Shown: positions 40,975 to 50,220 of the stretch, in pieces
How the letters are laid out: each line of letters starts with the position of its first letter
How positions within the stretch are numbered: the stretch's first letter is position 1
Assembly: GCA_020055645.1 (NCBI GenBank)
Contig: CM034548.1
Span: 9,672,001 to 9,736,000, forward strand
DNA from: Tomocerus qinae
Lineage: Eukaryota; Arthropoda; Collembola; Entomobryomorpha; Tomoceridae
DNA: 64,000 nucleotides
Direction of reading: 5' to 3'
The notes under the pieces: model-generated
Told to the model about the DNA's origin: nothing
What the model saw: only the letters and a program-made list of their open reading frames with translations
Databases searched by the model: none
Made by a program: the position numbers and the translations under genes

Positions 40975-41175
40975 TGGATAATCTCAATTCAAAAACCTAA
41001 CGTCGGCCTCTTATTGCATGGCTAAGATAGTAAAGATGAAATTGGGGGTGAAGCAAACGGGCAACGCGGGAACCTCCTAAAACCCGGTTTCGGTGAATGA
41101 TAATCTATAAAAAAGAGATGGAGTAGTAGACTGTGTCCCCAGGAGCCGGGCAGTAGAGCTGAGTGCAGCTTTTCA
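40975..41175. other. Composition outlier in the intron
   Basis: A patch clearly richer in G and C than its surroundings, with strings such as AACGTCGGCC, CGGGCAACGCGGGAACC, AAACCCGGTTTCGG and CCCCAGGAGCCGGGC. Neither strand gives a convincing protein or a structured RNA I recognise. It could be a repeat fragment, a regulatory island or an RNA gene of unknown type. Confidence 0.25.
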
Positions 41176-43284
41176 TGGGAGGATTTCCCACATTTGTAGA
41201 TTTGGTATGCAAAAATGATATTTTCTATTGTTGGTTAGGTTTCTCGTCATGTAGGCTAGATTTTGGCATATTATGCATTTTTGGTAGGAATTACACGGTT
41301 TGTTAAAATGTTGGTTTAAAGCACCTCTGTGCAAACCATAACGCGTAACCAAGAAAATTACATTATTACGACCGTAAAAGTAAGTGTTAGGTATGCAAAA
41401 GTGCATGAGGTTACATAGTTAGACTTGCATGAAATTGTGGCTATGAAATCTGAATAGGATTATGGTAAAGTGTGTTAGATTTTAATAGATTTACAATTAC
41501 GTTTCTATGTTACTGTTACACATGCAAACATATTTTATAAGCTTATGCTATACCTAATCCAAGGATTTAATTCTTCTTGGTGCTTCAAGTATGTGAAAAG
41601 AGCATCATGCATGCCTGAATTGGACAAAAGTTAATCTACATGTGCCAAATTTTCTTTTCCAAAGGTAATAATTAAATTATTATAATATGTTTGGCATTAC
41701 ATGACGTTTTCTATAACAATAATTTTGTAACTGAAGGAGATTAAAATATTATTTTGCTCCGTATAGAAAGTTTTCCCAGAGATGAAAACATTTTCTCTAT
41801 TCTATTACATGAGAAGACATAATATTTAATGATACAATATCGAAATTGTGACCACTATCTTGAGGTTGTTGTCACTTTTGGCAATATTTACTATTACTTA
41901 CTGCATTTTGTAGCAATATAAGTGTGCTCTTGTATTACTATTGGCATCCGGCAGATCTTGGAATTAAATGAGCACACGTTAAGTTCAATAATCTCACTTG
42001 TAAAAAGTAAACTATGTGATTGTGTTTTAAAAGCAATAAGTATTATACTGTGAAAATAACGAGTTGTTTTTATGAAGCATTTGTTATTTATTGCCTTTTC
42101 AACGAAGAAAGTTTTTGTGAATCTACTCTGCCTTAGGAACATTCTCACTCATTTGTTCAATTGCTTTTAATGTCGCATGCAGCAAAGCATTGAGCTGATT
42201 CCTATAGTATAACAGAGAATGAGAATCCATTCTCGTTGGCTATAAAGAGACAGACACCTTAAGCTATTTATTTGGATTATTACACGATGTAATATTGTAG
42301 GAGCAAATAGGTACCAACTTTCCTAACTGTGAACTTGTATCGTTGTATCATTCAAGGATTGTTAGTTTGAATGGGCTGTACTGCGGTGCTGCGGCAATCT
42401 ATTCATTAGGTAGGCTAACAATGACTTTTCATATAAGAAAATACGAAGATGTCATGTGTCTTTTTTCAACTAAATGAGGTAGCATCGGATTATACTCATT
42501 GCTGTAATGTAACTGACCGAATTCCAACCTGGAATGTGTAATTACTAGAGTTTGGATCGACAACCGACAGTCAATGCTTTACTTACCAGTTACATTTCCG
42601 TACAAAACCTGTGTACTTCATAATAAATAACTTTACTATGCTCATATGAGCAATTGGCCCAGTTTTTACTAATATTATGCCCAATTAAATGGTTTATTGC
42701 TAGGATCCCGTTGAGCATTGGATGGAATAATAATAAAAAGTAATTGAAGTAATCTGATAATTTTAGAAATAGATTTTCCTGCTATATTATTTTCAATTTT
42801 GAATCTTTACTCAGTTTACTCTTTATAATAGTAAATGCTCCAATTTGTCTCAATTTCATTCAAATACTCAGTTTTAGGTATATAAATTGGCATAGTTAGA
42901 TATTTTAACAGTAGAATTCTTTGATTATACTGCTAATTAATGTCTGTTGAAATAAATTATTAGGATTAAGGAAAGAAACATAATAGCGATCATATAAATT
43001 CCGATCTTTGTTAGTATATTTAGATAGGAAATTAATTACAGAGCTTGGCATTATAATTATGAGTGGTTAATTATTTGTTGTGCATTGTTTAAGAGAAGGG
43101 GAGGAATGTGGACAAGATAGTTGGACAAAGTTAGTTCGTCAGATTGTGTCGGCTTAGTGTCATGCCAGTCCCAACTCTAGTAATTACCTACTAATTCGCT
43201 TTCAACCATGAAGACGCCGGTCCTCTCGTCTATTCATCGACTAGGTATACATCGTTCTTCCAATTCATTTTTGTTGTGGTTCTT

Positions 43285-44196
43285 TTCTTGATATAAAGAG
43301 CAACCCTTTCACGTAGGTAGGTAGCTTTTGTGTAGGAGAGTTGCAGCATTCATTCTAATAATACTTATGTGCATTGTGTACGCTCTACAGATTTGTGTTT
43401 TAGTACATTATACCCTCATAATTTCTTGTGGTGCAAAAAAATAAGTCTGCTGGCAGTAACATGTGAGATGTACTTACTTACTAGAGGCAGGGAGGAACTT
43501 GTGTATAATATAGCGTAGTACTGATTCAGTAACGACTGTACTAACTGATGATAGTTTAGAGAATTCAGTTTGTGAATGTGAAATTGTAAAGAGCGAAGTT
43601 GTGTGTACATGCATGGTTAAAGTTGTTTTTTCGTGAGCTTGATCCACTTTTGTATGTATCCCTTTAAGATTTAGAACAACCCCCTTCTTATCATTTATGA
43701 TACACAATATAAAATTCAAAGACTAAGAAGTGTTACGTTTTAGTCTGACGAGGGGTTTCTGCCGTGACAGTCATTCAATGGATTCATATTAAAAGCAGCT
43801 TATTAATAAATTTAATTCATTTGAGTGTTAGTGGTGCTTGCGGACGCAAGAAAAGTATTTCTCCTACACAATGGGTATTTTGAAATGAAAAACCGATCAC
43901 GACTCCGAAGGTAGGAAGGGTGAGATTGATTACTAAAAGACAATGCCCAAGGTTGAGTGAAACCAAGAAGAGAGCATTTATACTTAAGAATTTTGAGTTT
44001 GTGGTGAGACCCAGTTTTGGACAGATTTGTTGTGAATCCGAGATTCTGTGAGATTTGGAACTTCAAAGACAATCTCCTGTGCAATTTAACGGAAGGAAAA
44101 ACTCCCCGTGGGAGTCGAACAACAGTTCCTCTTTATATGATTTATCAGTGTTAAAGTTTTTGACCGTGCCATTGTACATCAAATCACTTCAGCATC
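43285..44196 (+). promoter_or_regulatory. Probable promoter and 5' UTR zone of the nested gene
   Basis: A TATA-like GATATAAAGAG lies near 43290, about 900 bp before the nested gene's ATG. The sequence just before that ATG has no other obvious coding role. The start site is not defined, and the assignment rests on position plus the TATA-like string. The open frame on the opposite strand at 43812-44084 has no recognisable domain and is not taken as a gene. Confidence 0.25.
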
Positions 44197-44211
44197 ATGA
44201 ATCTCATTTGG
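44197..44211 (+). CDS. Nested secreted low-complexity protein, 5-codon first exon
   Basis: Codons for MNLIW end at a GTGAGT donor (44212) in phase 0. The large exon opens in phase 0 after TTTTGTTGCCAG with IFVVIGMISFEEVNS. Joined, they give a typical short signal peptide: a hydrophobic core LIWIFVVIGMIS then a polar region. The large exon alone has neither a complete hydrophobic leader nor a better start, so this tiny exon is the best explanation. The ATG has A at -3. The signal-peptide fit and the matching phases are the evidence; a transcript would be needed to prove it. The fallback start is ATG 44777. Confidence 0.7.
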
Positions 44212-44758
44212 GTGAGTTCTGCAACTTCAAATAGCACAGTGGAAACAAGTCAAAGTCTAATCTCTTTCGTGTTTTCGTTTCTTCGACTCTAAATGTTATT
44301 GCTACAAATTGCCTAGAAGTACGTATACACACAATATAAAGAATGATCATGTCGTCGTGTGCTACTCTTTGAGATGTAGGTATGCATGTAAGTCCGTATA
44401 GCCATTGAGTGCATACGTACATACATACATACAAAACTCATTAATTAGATGCACACGCTTGTTAAAGACTTTGTCTCTTTTTTGTGGAGAATGGTATGAA
44501 TGACTTCACAGAGAGTATTTGTGGTTGGAAGAAACAATTGCTTTTGATCATTTGTGACGACATGACATTCTTTCCGTCTTCTTCTAGGTAAATGCAATAG
44601 TAGTGAGTCATGCAGTTTTGCGTTCACTTGCATATTGCATCCATTTATTTTCAAAGTTGCTCTGTAACGATTATTTACTTTCGGGACAATGACTTGTTAC
44701 ACTGAGAGGGATGGTCTCTTCTGGATAGGAACTTAATGATAATTTATTTTGTTGCCAG
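44212..44758 (+). other. Intron of the nested gene (547 bp)
   Basis: Donor GTGAGT and acceptor TTTTGTTGCCAG, phase 0. It contains a short CATA-type microsatellite at about 44412-44434 and no other feature. A stop codon at 44726-44728, in the frame of the large exon, supports the exon not extending leftward. Confidence 0.65.
44412..44434. repeat. CATA microsatellite
   Basis: Imperfect CATA/GTAC-type tetranucleotide run of about five units within the nested gene's intron. Confidence 0.7.
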
Positions 44759-47700
44759 ATATTTGTAGTGATTGGGATGATTTCTTTTGAAGAAGTCAAC
44801 TCAGTTATGCACTGGAAAGCAAAGCCTAGAAATTCTAGAGCTCGCGTACGTCCGCTACGGCAGAGCAATCATGCTCATCATTCTCCATCATATCGTCATC
44901 GTCCTATCCACAGGGCTCACAAACCACATCCTCCTCCGCCGCCGCCGCCGGGCTACCATCGTCACAGAATGCCCCACCACCATGTACCGATCAAATCTTA
45001 CCAGCCACCAACTTCCTCCATGCAGTACAGCCCTGCTCAACAACAGACGTCGCACTCCCATCCCCACTCGCATGTCATCAAACATCCTACACTATTTAAG
45101 GGACAGCCAACTCATTTCAAACAAGATGAATATTTCAAAGAGCCCGGTTTCACCTTTTCACACGCAGCGAGTTCCACGTCCAATATTGATCATACGACGA
45201 CTCCGAAATTTGTCTCCTCTTCATCTGATAATCAGCAGCATGGCTACATGGCCTCCAATTACAAAGGGTGGCGGCCCATTGTCAAACCATACCATAGCTC
45301 GTACATGCATGGAGCCAAATACCACGGGAAAGACGCCTACTACAATTTGTACTCCCCACAAAATGCAGGGAATTTAAAAAACACTGGCTATGAAAACTAT
45401 AATATGAATACTTTATTCCGTGATAGTTTGAAACATGTGAAACCTCTGAAACAAGTCAAGTTGAAACCAGAGTACTCTGAGAACAGAGGAGTTGTTATCC
45501 CTATGCCTAGTGAAGTAGGATCTAATGTAAGACTCCCAACTTCATTTTTCATGGACAATTCGTGGAATCAGTTTTATAATCCCACTGTGCTCACTAGTCA
45601 GTCAGAAGAAAGCCCAGTGATCCGAAAACCCTTCCCTAAATTTACAGCCAGACTGAAAAATATACGATTTAATTCCAGTACGGAACCAACGGCCACAACA
45701 ATGCAAGCAAATTCACAGAATGACGAGGGAAATAGAGACGACTCGGGAAGACCACCTCCCTCTGTTCCAAAATATAAAATATCCAAACCAAAACTCCGTC
45801 CTCATCCTGTGCAGCAGCAACAACAACAACAGCAACAACAGCCTCTGCCGCCACCTCCTCAGAAACCTGAGTACAATAACGAGCAGGAGATGGATAACAT
45901 ACGACAGCTCTCTATGCCGAAAATGCCAGACTCTGTTGAAAACTCTCCGCAGAGCCAGACACCTTTGAATTTGAAAGCCAAGTTGAGTAGAGGACGAACA
46001 CGTGTGAGAACAAAACAAGCCAGGCCGGATGGGTTTGTAAATACGGAAGAGGTGAGTCAGGCTTTTGACTATCACCCAGCTCAATCACCTGTAACTTCTA
46101 AAGGAGTCGGCGGAAGGAAAAGTCACAAGAAGGAACATTCGCCAAACACATTAACAGATGAAAGTCCTAGAAACCCGTTTCCCACCGCACCTTCCAATTT
46201 ACAGACGGAATCTGAAGAAAGTGCGAAGGGAGGAAATAACAGCAGCCAGGCCGAGGCTTTTCCACCGTTCCCAAATGGGTTCCCTATGACGCCTCCTGAT
46301 TTCTTCCGAAATGCAGTGACAGGAATGGATGATAATAAAGACGGGCGCTATGAGATTGGGCCGACTGCTCCACAAACGAGTAACACCATTCACGACTCTC
46401 AATCCACGGGCCCAGACCGTGGGAATCGTGGAGGGCCTAGTAGGCAGCACCAAAGACAACAGCAAAGACACCGCGAGGGCGGTGGCGGGCGTCGCAGACA
46501 AAAAATTCAGAATCAAAACCAAAATCAAAACCAGAATCAACACCAGAATCAAAACCAGAACCAACACCAGAATCAAAACCAGAACCAACACCAGAATCAA
46601 AATCAAAATGTGAATGGTAATCAAAATGCCCCAAATAAAAACGTGGAATCATCTCAAGCTCCGCCTCCACCGCGAGGTGGGTTCAATGAAAATGGGGGAT
46701 TCAACGATGAGTTTTATTTTCCTCCTGGATTCAACCAAGACTCATCTTCTGGTGGCAATCCAGTGTCTTTTATGACGATGCCACACAACGAGAAACCACA
46801 GGTGATTCATCATTCCTTTAACACTCGGCAACCGTCCCCCACTCAACAACAGCTGTACCCAATTAATGTCATAAGGTCTCCTGAATATCAGAAACAGGCG
46901 AAACCACTTCAGAACATCCGTGCCGGACCATCTCTGCCTTCTCACAATAGTCACAATAGTCACAATCTCAATCAGAATTCTCACAGCCACAGCCCTCTGC
47001 CTCCTCTGGCTCTCGAATCTCCAGGAATTCATGTCCCCTACCAACACCCAGTCAACATCCGTGGCACAAATCAAAATGGGAATTACGTACGAAACAATCG
47101 ACCACAGTATGTGATTTTGAACATTCAGAACGGAAAAGAACAAGAGTTGGGAAATCCAACAAATGGACCGAGTGGTGTGGATGCTACATATCCCATTCCC
47201 AACCACACACCCATATATCCTCACTCTCACTCTCCGCAATTCTCTTTCGGATCAAATCTGTCTCCACAATCCTTCCCTCATAACAACAATGCATTCCAGA
47301 ATGGTCAACATGGCCTTGTACCCTTCACGACCTTGCCCTCATCTCCCTTCTTCCAAAATCAAGGACCTGCGGAAGCGCCAACAACACTCAGATCACAATT
47401 TTCTGGAAATGACGGCGGGTTCCTTAACTCATTCCCATCCGCGCCTCCGCTTCGCTACGAAGCCTTTGAGGCTACTAATGGATACCCAAGACAGGGCAAT
47501 CCCTTCCAGGCCCCTTCTAATCAAGTTGCAACTCAATTGCGACAGCAATTGCCTCGTCCTCAAACAAGACCTTTCGGTCCCCCGAATGGAAATCACAGAC
47601 AGCAACTCCACCAAGAATCTCGGCATGTCCAAGGCCCAACATCTCCAAGATATTCTGATAGAGACAGTTTTAAGAAAAATCCGGCGGATATGAATATTTT

Positions 47701-49297
47701 CCCACAAGATGACTTTGAAAATATACCGATGGAGTTTCTAGATCAATTGAGACCAATTTTACTAGGAGAGGAAGTAATGGCGAATTCTCCAATCCCTGCA
47801 ACAGTTACACCAGCGACAAGACAACATGTTCATCAATCCCCGGAAATACACCCTCCTTCCTCATTCTTTGACAACTTTTTCCAACCTTTCGATGAGAATT
47901 ACCGGACGGAAACAACTACAGAGCAAGATGTGAACAATGTCCCGTTAACTACTCCTAATAATTTTCCGGGGAAGTCGGGAGTGCGAGGTGGAGGACAGAG
48001 AGGGAGTGTGAACAGGAACACGGGCTATGATATGTACAAGGCGTCGTCAATTAAACAGTACCAAGTTGTGCGACCGAATTCGAATCGCAGTGAGACGTCT
48101 TTCCCATGGCCAACTAACCCAACTCCTGTAATCTCATTTTCTCCAATGCACGAGTTCGCCTCAACTATGAGCACAGTGAGTCCCATTCATGATATAGATT
48201 TCTACTCATCTGGATCCAACTCGCCGATATCATGGAGCAAATTAAAGTTTGGTGAGAACGGACTCTCATCCACTGAAAGTTTTTTGCCACAGACTCTATC
48301 ATCCCAGTTCAGGAAACCTTTGAACGCCTTCAATCAAACGAAACTACAAAAGCCGACGAAACTTGGTGATAAGAAGAACTCATTTACGAGTTACAATGGT
48401 CACCACTTCCAGGAACATCCAATACAACGACAACACTATGATGTGGCTCCTGTGACAACGTACAAGCCGTCGTTTGGTAATATGAAGGAAATGGATGTCA
48501 ATACTTTGAGAGTGGAGAATTTCCCTTCCGTGGCATTGCAAACGACAACTGAGCCATCCCCACTCACTGCTGATGAGGATTCAGTCGGAGATGATTCAAA
48601 TACTCCGAGAAGTGTTCGCATTCGCACCACGACAGACTCTTACGATTCACAGGTCACGACGGAATCTCCAGAGGGACTCCAGTCAACCTCCACTCTCAAG
48701 TCAAGACGGCATTTTCGGAAACGAAGACCAGACCAAACAGACAGGAAAAGATATTTCTCATCGAGAGTGAAGCAATCTATTGATTCGGATTCAGAAAAGA
48801 ATGAGGAGCCGCCTGTCACAACTCACAGACCTGGGCGAACACGCTCCACCTCGAAAACAGATGAAAACAACAACGACGACTTTGAAGCCTCTCGTGCCTC
48901 CGTCCTCAGACGTCGCAGGTTGTTTCCGAGGAGAAAAAATTTGATGGTCTCACGGACCAAGACAGGGTCAGCAGAAATGGACGAGGAGCAGCAGCAGCAG
49001 CAACAACAACCCGTGAAGAGTACCACTCCCAGTTCATCAGAACCAGAGGCTGTCACTTACGGTGAGAGTCAGTGGTTCAAGCTGAAACAGCCGGAATCTT
49101 CAGAAGACTCGATCCAGCCGCCCTTATCAAAGAATGATGCCACAACAGAGAAAGTTCAAAATGGAATGCAGGAGGCTCCTTCCACGAATTCATTTTCAAA
49201 ATTGCTGATACGACCGCAAGACATTCAATTAGTACCTTTAATCACGAGTTCTGAAGCACTTGCCGAAGCCGAGCTCGCGTCGACTAAACCATATTAA
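44759..49297 (+). CDS. Nested gene: large cysteine-free secreted low-complexity protein, main exon
   Basis: An uninterrupted 1512-codon exon ending at TAA 49295-49297; with the first exon the protein is 1517 residues. I do not recognise the family. After the signal peptide come a His/Pro/Arg-rich zone with a Pro run (about 64-70), a Tyr/Lys/His zone, a Gln run (about 357-367), and a QNQNQNQH repeat zone (about 588-623). Then follow long Asn/Pro/Ser/Phe-rich stretches, a Thr/Ser-rich part with TTTE- and TTES-type phrases, and two basic clusters (about 1319-1340, and RRRRLFPRRK near 1388-1398) that resemble proprotein cleavage sites. A second Gln run (about 1417-1423) precedes the C-terminus. 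No cysteine, membrane span or folded domain is visible. Codon content is much richer in G and C than the flanking DNA, so the frame is real. Most likely an extracellular matrix or cuticle-type disordered protein; function unknown. It lies within TIA-1/Rox8 intron 2 on the same strand. Confidence 0.85.
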   Translation: MFVVIGMISFEEVNSVMHWKAKPRNSRARVRPLRQSNHAHHSPSYRHRPIHRAHKPHPPPPPPPGYHRHRMPHHHVPIKSYQPPTSSMQYSPAQQQTSHSHPHSHVIKHPTLFKGQPTHFKQDEYFKEPGFTFSHAASSTSNIDHTTTPKFVSSSSDNQQHGYMASNYKGWRPIVKPYHSSYMHGAKYHGKDAYYNLYSPQNAGNLKNTGYENYNMNTLFRDSLKHVKPLKQVKLKPEYSENRGVVIPMPSEVGSNVRLPTSFFMDNSWNQFYNPTVLTSQSEESPVIRKPFPKFTARLKNIRFNSSTEPTATTMQANSQNDEGNRDDSGRPPPSVPKYKISKPKLRPHPVQQQQQQQQQQPLPPPPQKPEYNNEQEMDNIRQLSMPKMPDSVENSPQSQTPLNLKAKLSRGRTRVRTKQARPDGFVNTEEVSQAFDYHPAQSPVTSKGVGGRKSHKKEHSPNTLTDESPRNPFPTAPSNLQTESEESAKGGNNSSQAEAFPPFPNGFPMTPPDFFRNAVTGMDDNKDGRYEIGPTAPQTSNTIHDSQSTGPDRGNRGGPSRQHQRQQQRHREGGGGRRRQKIQNQNQNQNQNQHQNQNQNQHQNQNQNQHQNQNQNVNGNQNAPNKNVESSQAPPPPRGGFNENGGFNDEFYFPPGFNQDSSSGGNPVSFMTMPHNEKPQVIHHSFNTRQPSPTQQQLYPINVIRSPEYQKQAKPLQNIRAGPSLPSHNSHNSHNLNQNSHSHSPLPPLALESPGIHVPYQHPVNIRGTNQNGNYVRNNRPQYVILNIQNGKEQELGNPTNGPSGVDATYPIPNHTPIYPHSHSPQFSFGSNLSPQSFPHNNNAFQNGQHGLVPFTTLPSSPFFQNQGPAEAPTTLRSQFSGNDGGFLNSFPSAPPLRYEAFEATNGYPRQGNPFQAPSNQVATQLRQQLPRPQTRPFGPPNGNHRQQLHQESRHVQGPTSPRYSDRDSFKKNPADMNIFPQDDFENIPMEFLDQLRPILLGEEVMANSPIPATVTPATRQHVHQSPEIHPPSSFFDNFFQPFDENYRTETTTEQDVNNVPLTTPNNFPGKSGVRGGGQRGSVNRNTGYDMYKASSIKQYQVVRPNSNRSETSFPWPTNPTPVISFSPMHEFASTMSTVSPIHDIDFYSSGSNSPISWSKLKFGENGLSSTESFLPQTLSSQFRKPLNAFNQTKLQKPTKLGDKKNSFTSYNGHHFQEHPIQRQHYDVAPVTTYKPSFGNMKEMDVNTLRVENFPSVALQTTTEPSPLTADEDSVGDDSNTPRSVRIRTTTDSYDSQVTTESPEGLQSTSTLKSRRHFRKRRPDQTDRKRYFSSRVKQSIDSDSEKNEEPPVTTHRPGRTRSTSKTDENNNDDFEASRASVLRRRRLFPRRKNLMVSRTKTGSAEMDEEQQQQQQQPVKSTTPSSSEPEAVTYGESQWFKLKQPESSEDSIQPPLSKNDATTEKVQNGMQEAPSTNSFSKLLIRPQDIQLVPLITSSEALAEAELASTKPY
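46510..46611 (+). repeat. In-frame 24-bp repeat encoding QNQNQNQH
   Basis: About three copies of a 24-bp unit (CAGAATCAAAACCAGAACCA...) plus shorter CAAAAT/CAGAAT units, all in frame inside the nested gene's exon. They encode an Asn-Gln array with His at every eighth residue. Copy number may vary between individuals. Confidence 0.8.
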
Positions 49298-50220
49298 TTA
49301 GAAGATACCAAAGGAAATACAGAAGAGGGGTTCGCCAATAAGTCAAGCGAGCAAATATTGTTATTATATTATAGTGTATTGTGTACTTGTCTTATAATGC
49401 ATTTGTTATGTATCTCAAAGAGATAATTAGTTGATGATGCTGTGACTGTTTTTATATTATAGTAGTTCTTGGCTATTAGGCAGGCATTTTTCGTTTCAAA
49501 GGAGTAGTAGAAGTGAAAAAGGCAGTGAAAGCGCTGTCTGTGATGAATGAACTTTTCAATATGTATCAATGGGGTATACCTGAGGTAGTTATCTCTCTAA
49601 GATTTACAACTCACTAAGCAGGTCGCTATAGTTAGCAGGCGTATCATCGCTAGTGAATATTTAGTATTGTATGTAGATTCCATCTTACTGTTAGTTAAAT
49701 CTAATTGCCAGAGGTGAATCATATTTTTCCATTCAAGTATGCCCTTTTTAGTCAACTTTGCCTTTGGCTCTGGGTTAATAGCACAAATAGCATAGACGAA
49801 ACAAATAATCCAAATCATTGTATTTCCGCATGCTGTTCTGTTCTTGACTTTATGTCTGTTCGTTCAGCGATGAACGGCAGCTCAATTTTATTATGTGACA
49901 TTTGCTTAATCCCCCTGTAGAATGTCAGTCAGCATATCATTATTATGCTGTGCAAATATTACGAAAAATGTTAGCTCTAAATCCTATCCAACACACACAC
50001 ACACACAGTCACAAAACATAGTACTTTATTTATTGTTGTTGTCTGGTGTGCGGATTTTGTATGAGGATGAGATAGGATTAAGATATCTTCTGTAATCTGT
50101 AATAATTGTTGCATATCTTCTACTTTACCTTCCCACTACAAATAATATCTCGATGTGTGTATGTCGGCCATAGTCATCTGACGCAGCGCAAGTGAATTAA
50201 AATTAGTTTTAGCATATTAT
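49298..50220 (+). terminator. Probable 3' UTR of the nested gene
   Basis: AT-rich sequence after the stop codon. I found no canonical AATAAA in the first 900 bp; the variant ATTAAA occurs at 50196-50201. The region contains a (CA)n microsatellite at 49991-50007. The transcript end is therefore uncertain. Confidence 0.3.
49991..50007. repeat. (CA)n microsatellite
   Basis: Pure AC dinucleotide run of about 8.5 units in the likely 3' UTR of the nested gene. Confidence 0.9.

Noticed and set aside
43812-44084. 90-codon open frame on the - strand just upstream of the nested gene
   Set aside because: No recognisable domain or splice partners. The region is better explained as upstream or 5' UTR sequence of the + strand gene.
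44098-44125. CCCCGTGGGAGTCGAAC resembling a reversed tRNA T-arm
   Set aside because: The T-stem does not pair and no acceptor stem or A-box was found. It is more likely upstream or 5' UTR sequence of the nested gene.
44787-47707. Several long alternative-frame and opposite-strand open frames within the nested gene's exon
   Set aside because: They are shadows of the low-complexity main frame: repeats such as CAG/AAC give Leu/Val/Ile runs on the other strand. They have no independent start context or recognised domain.
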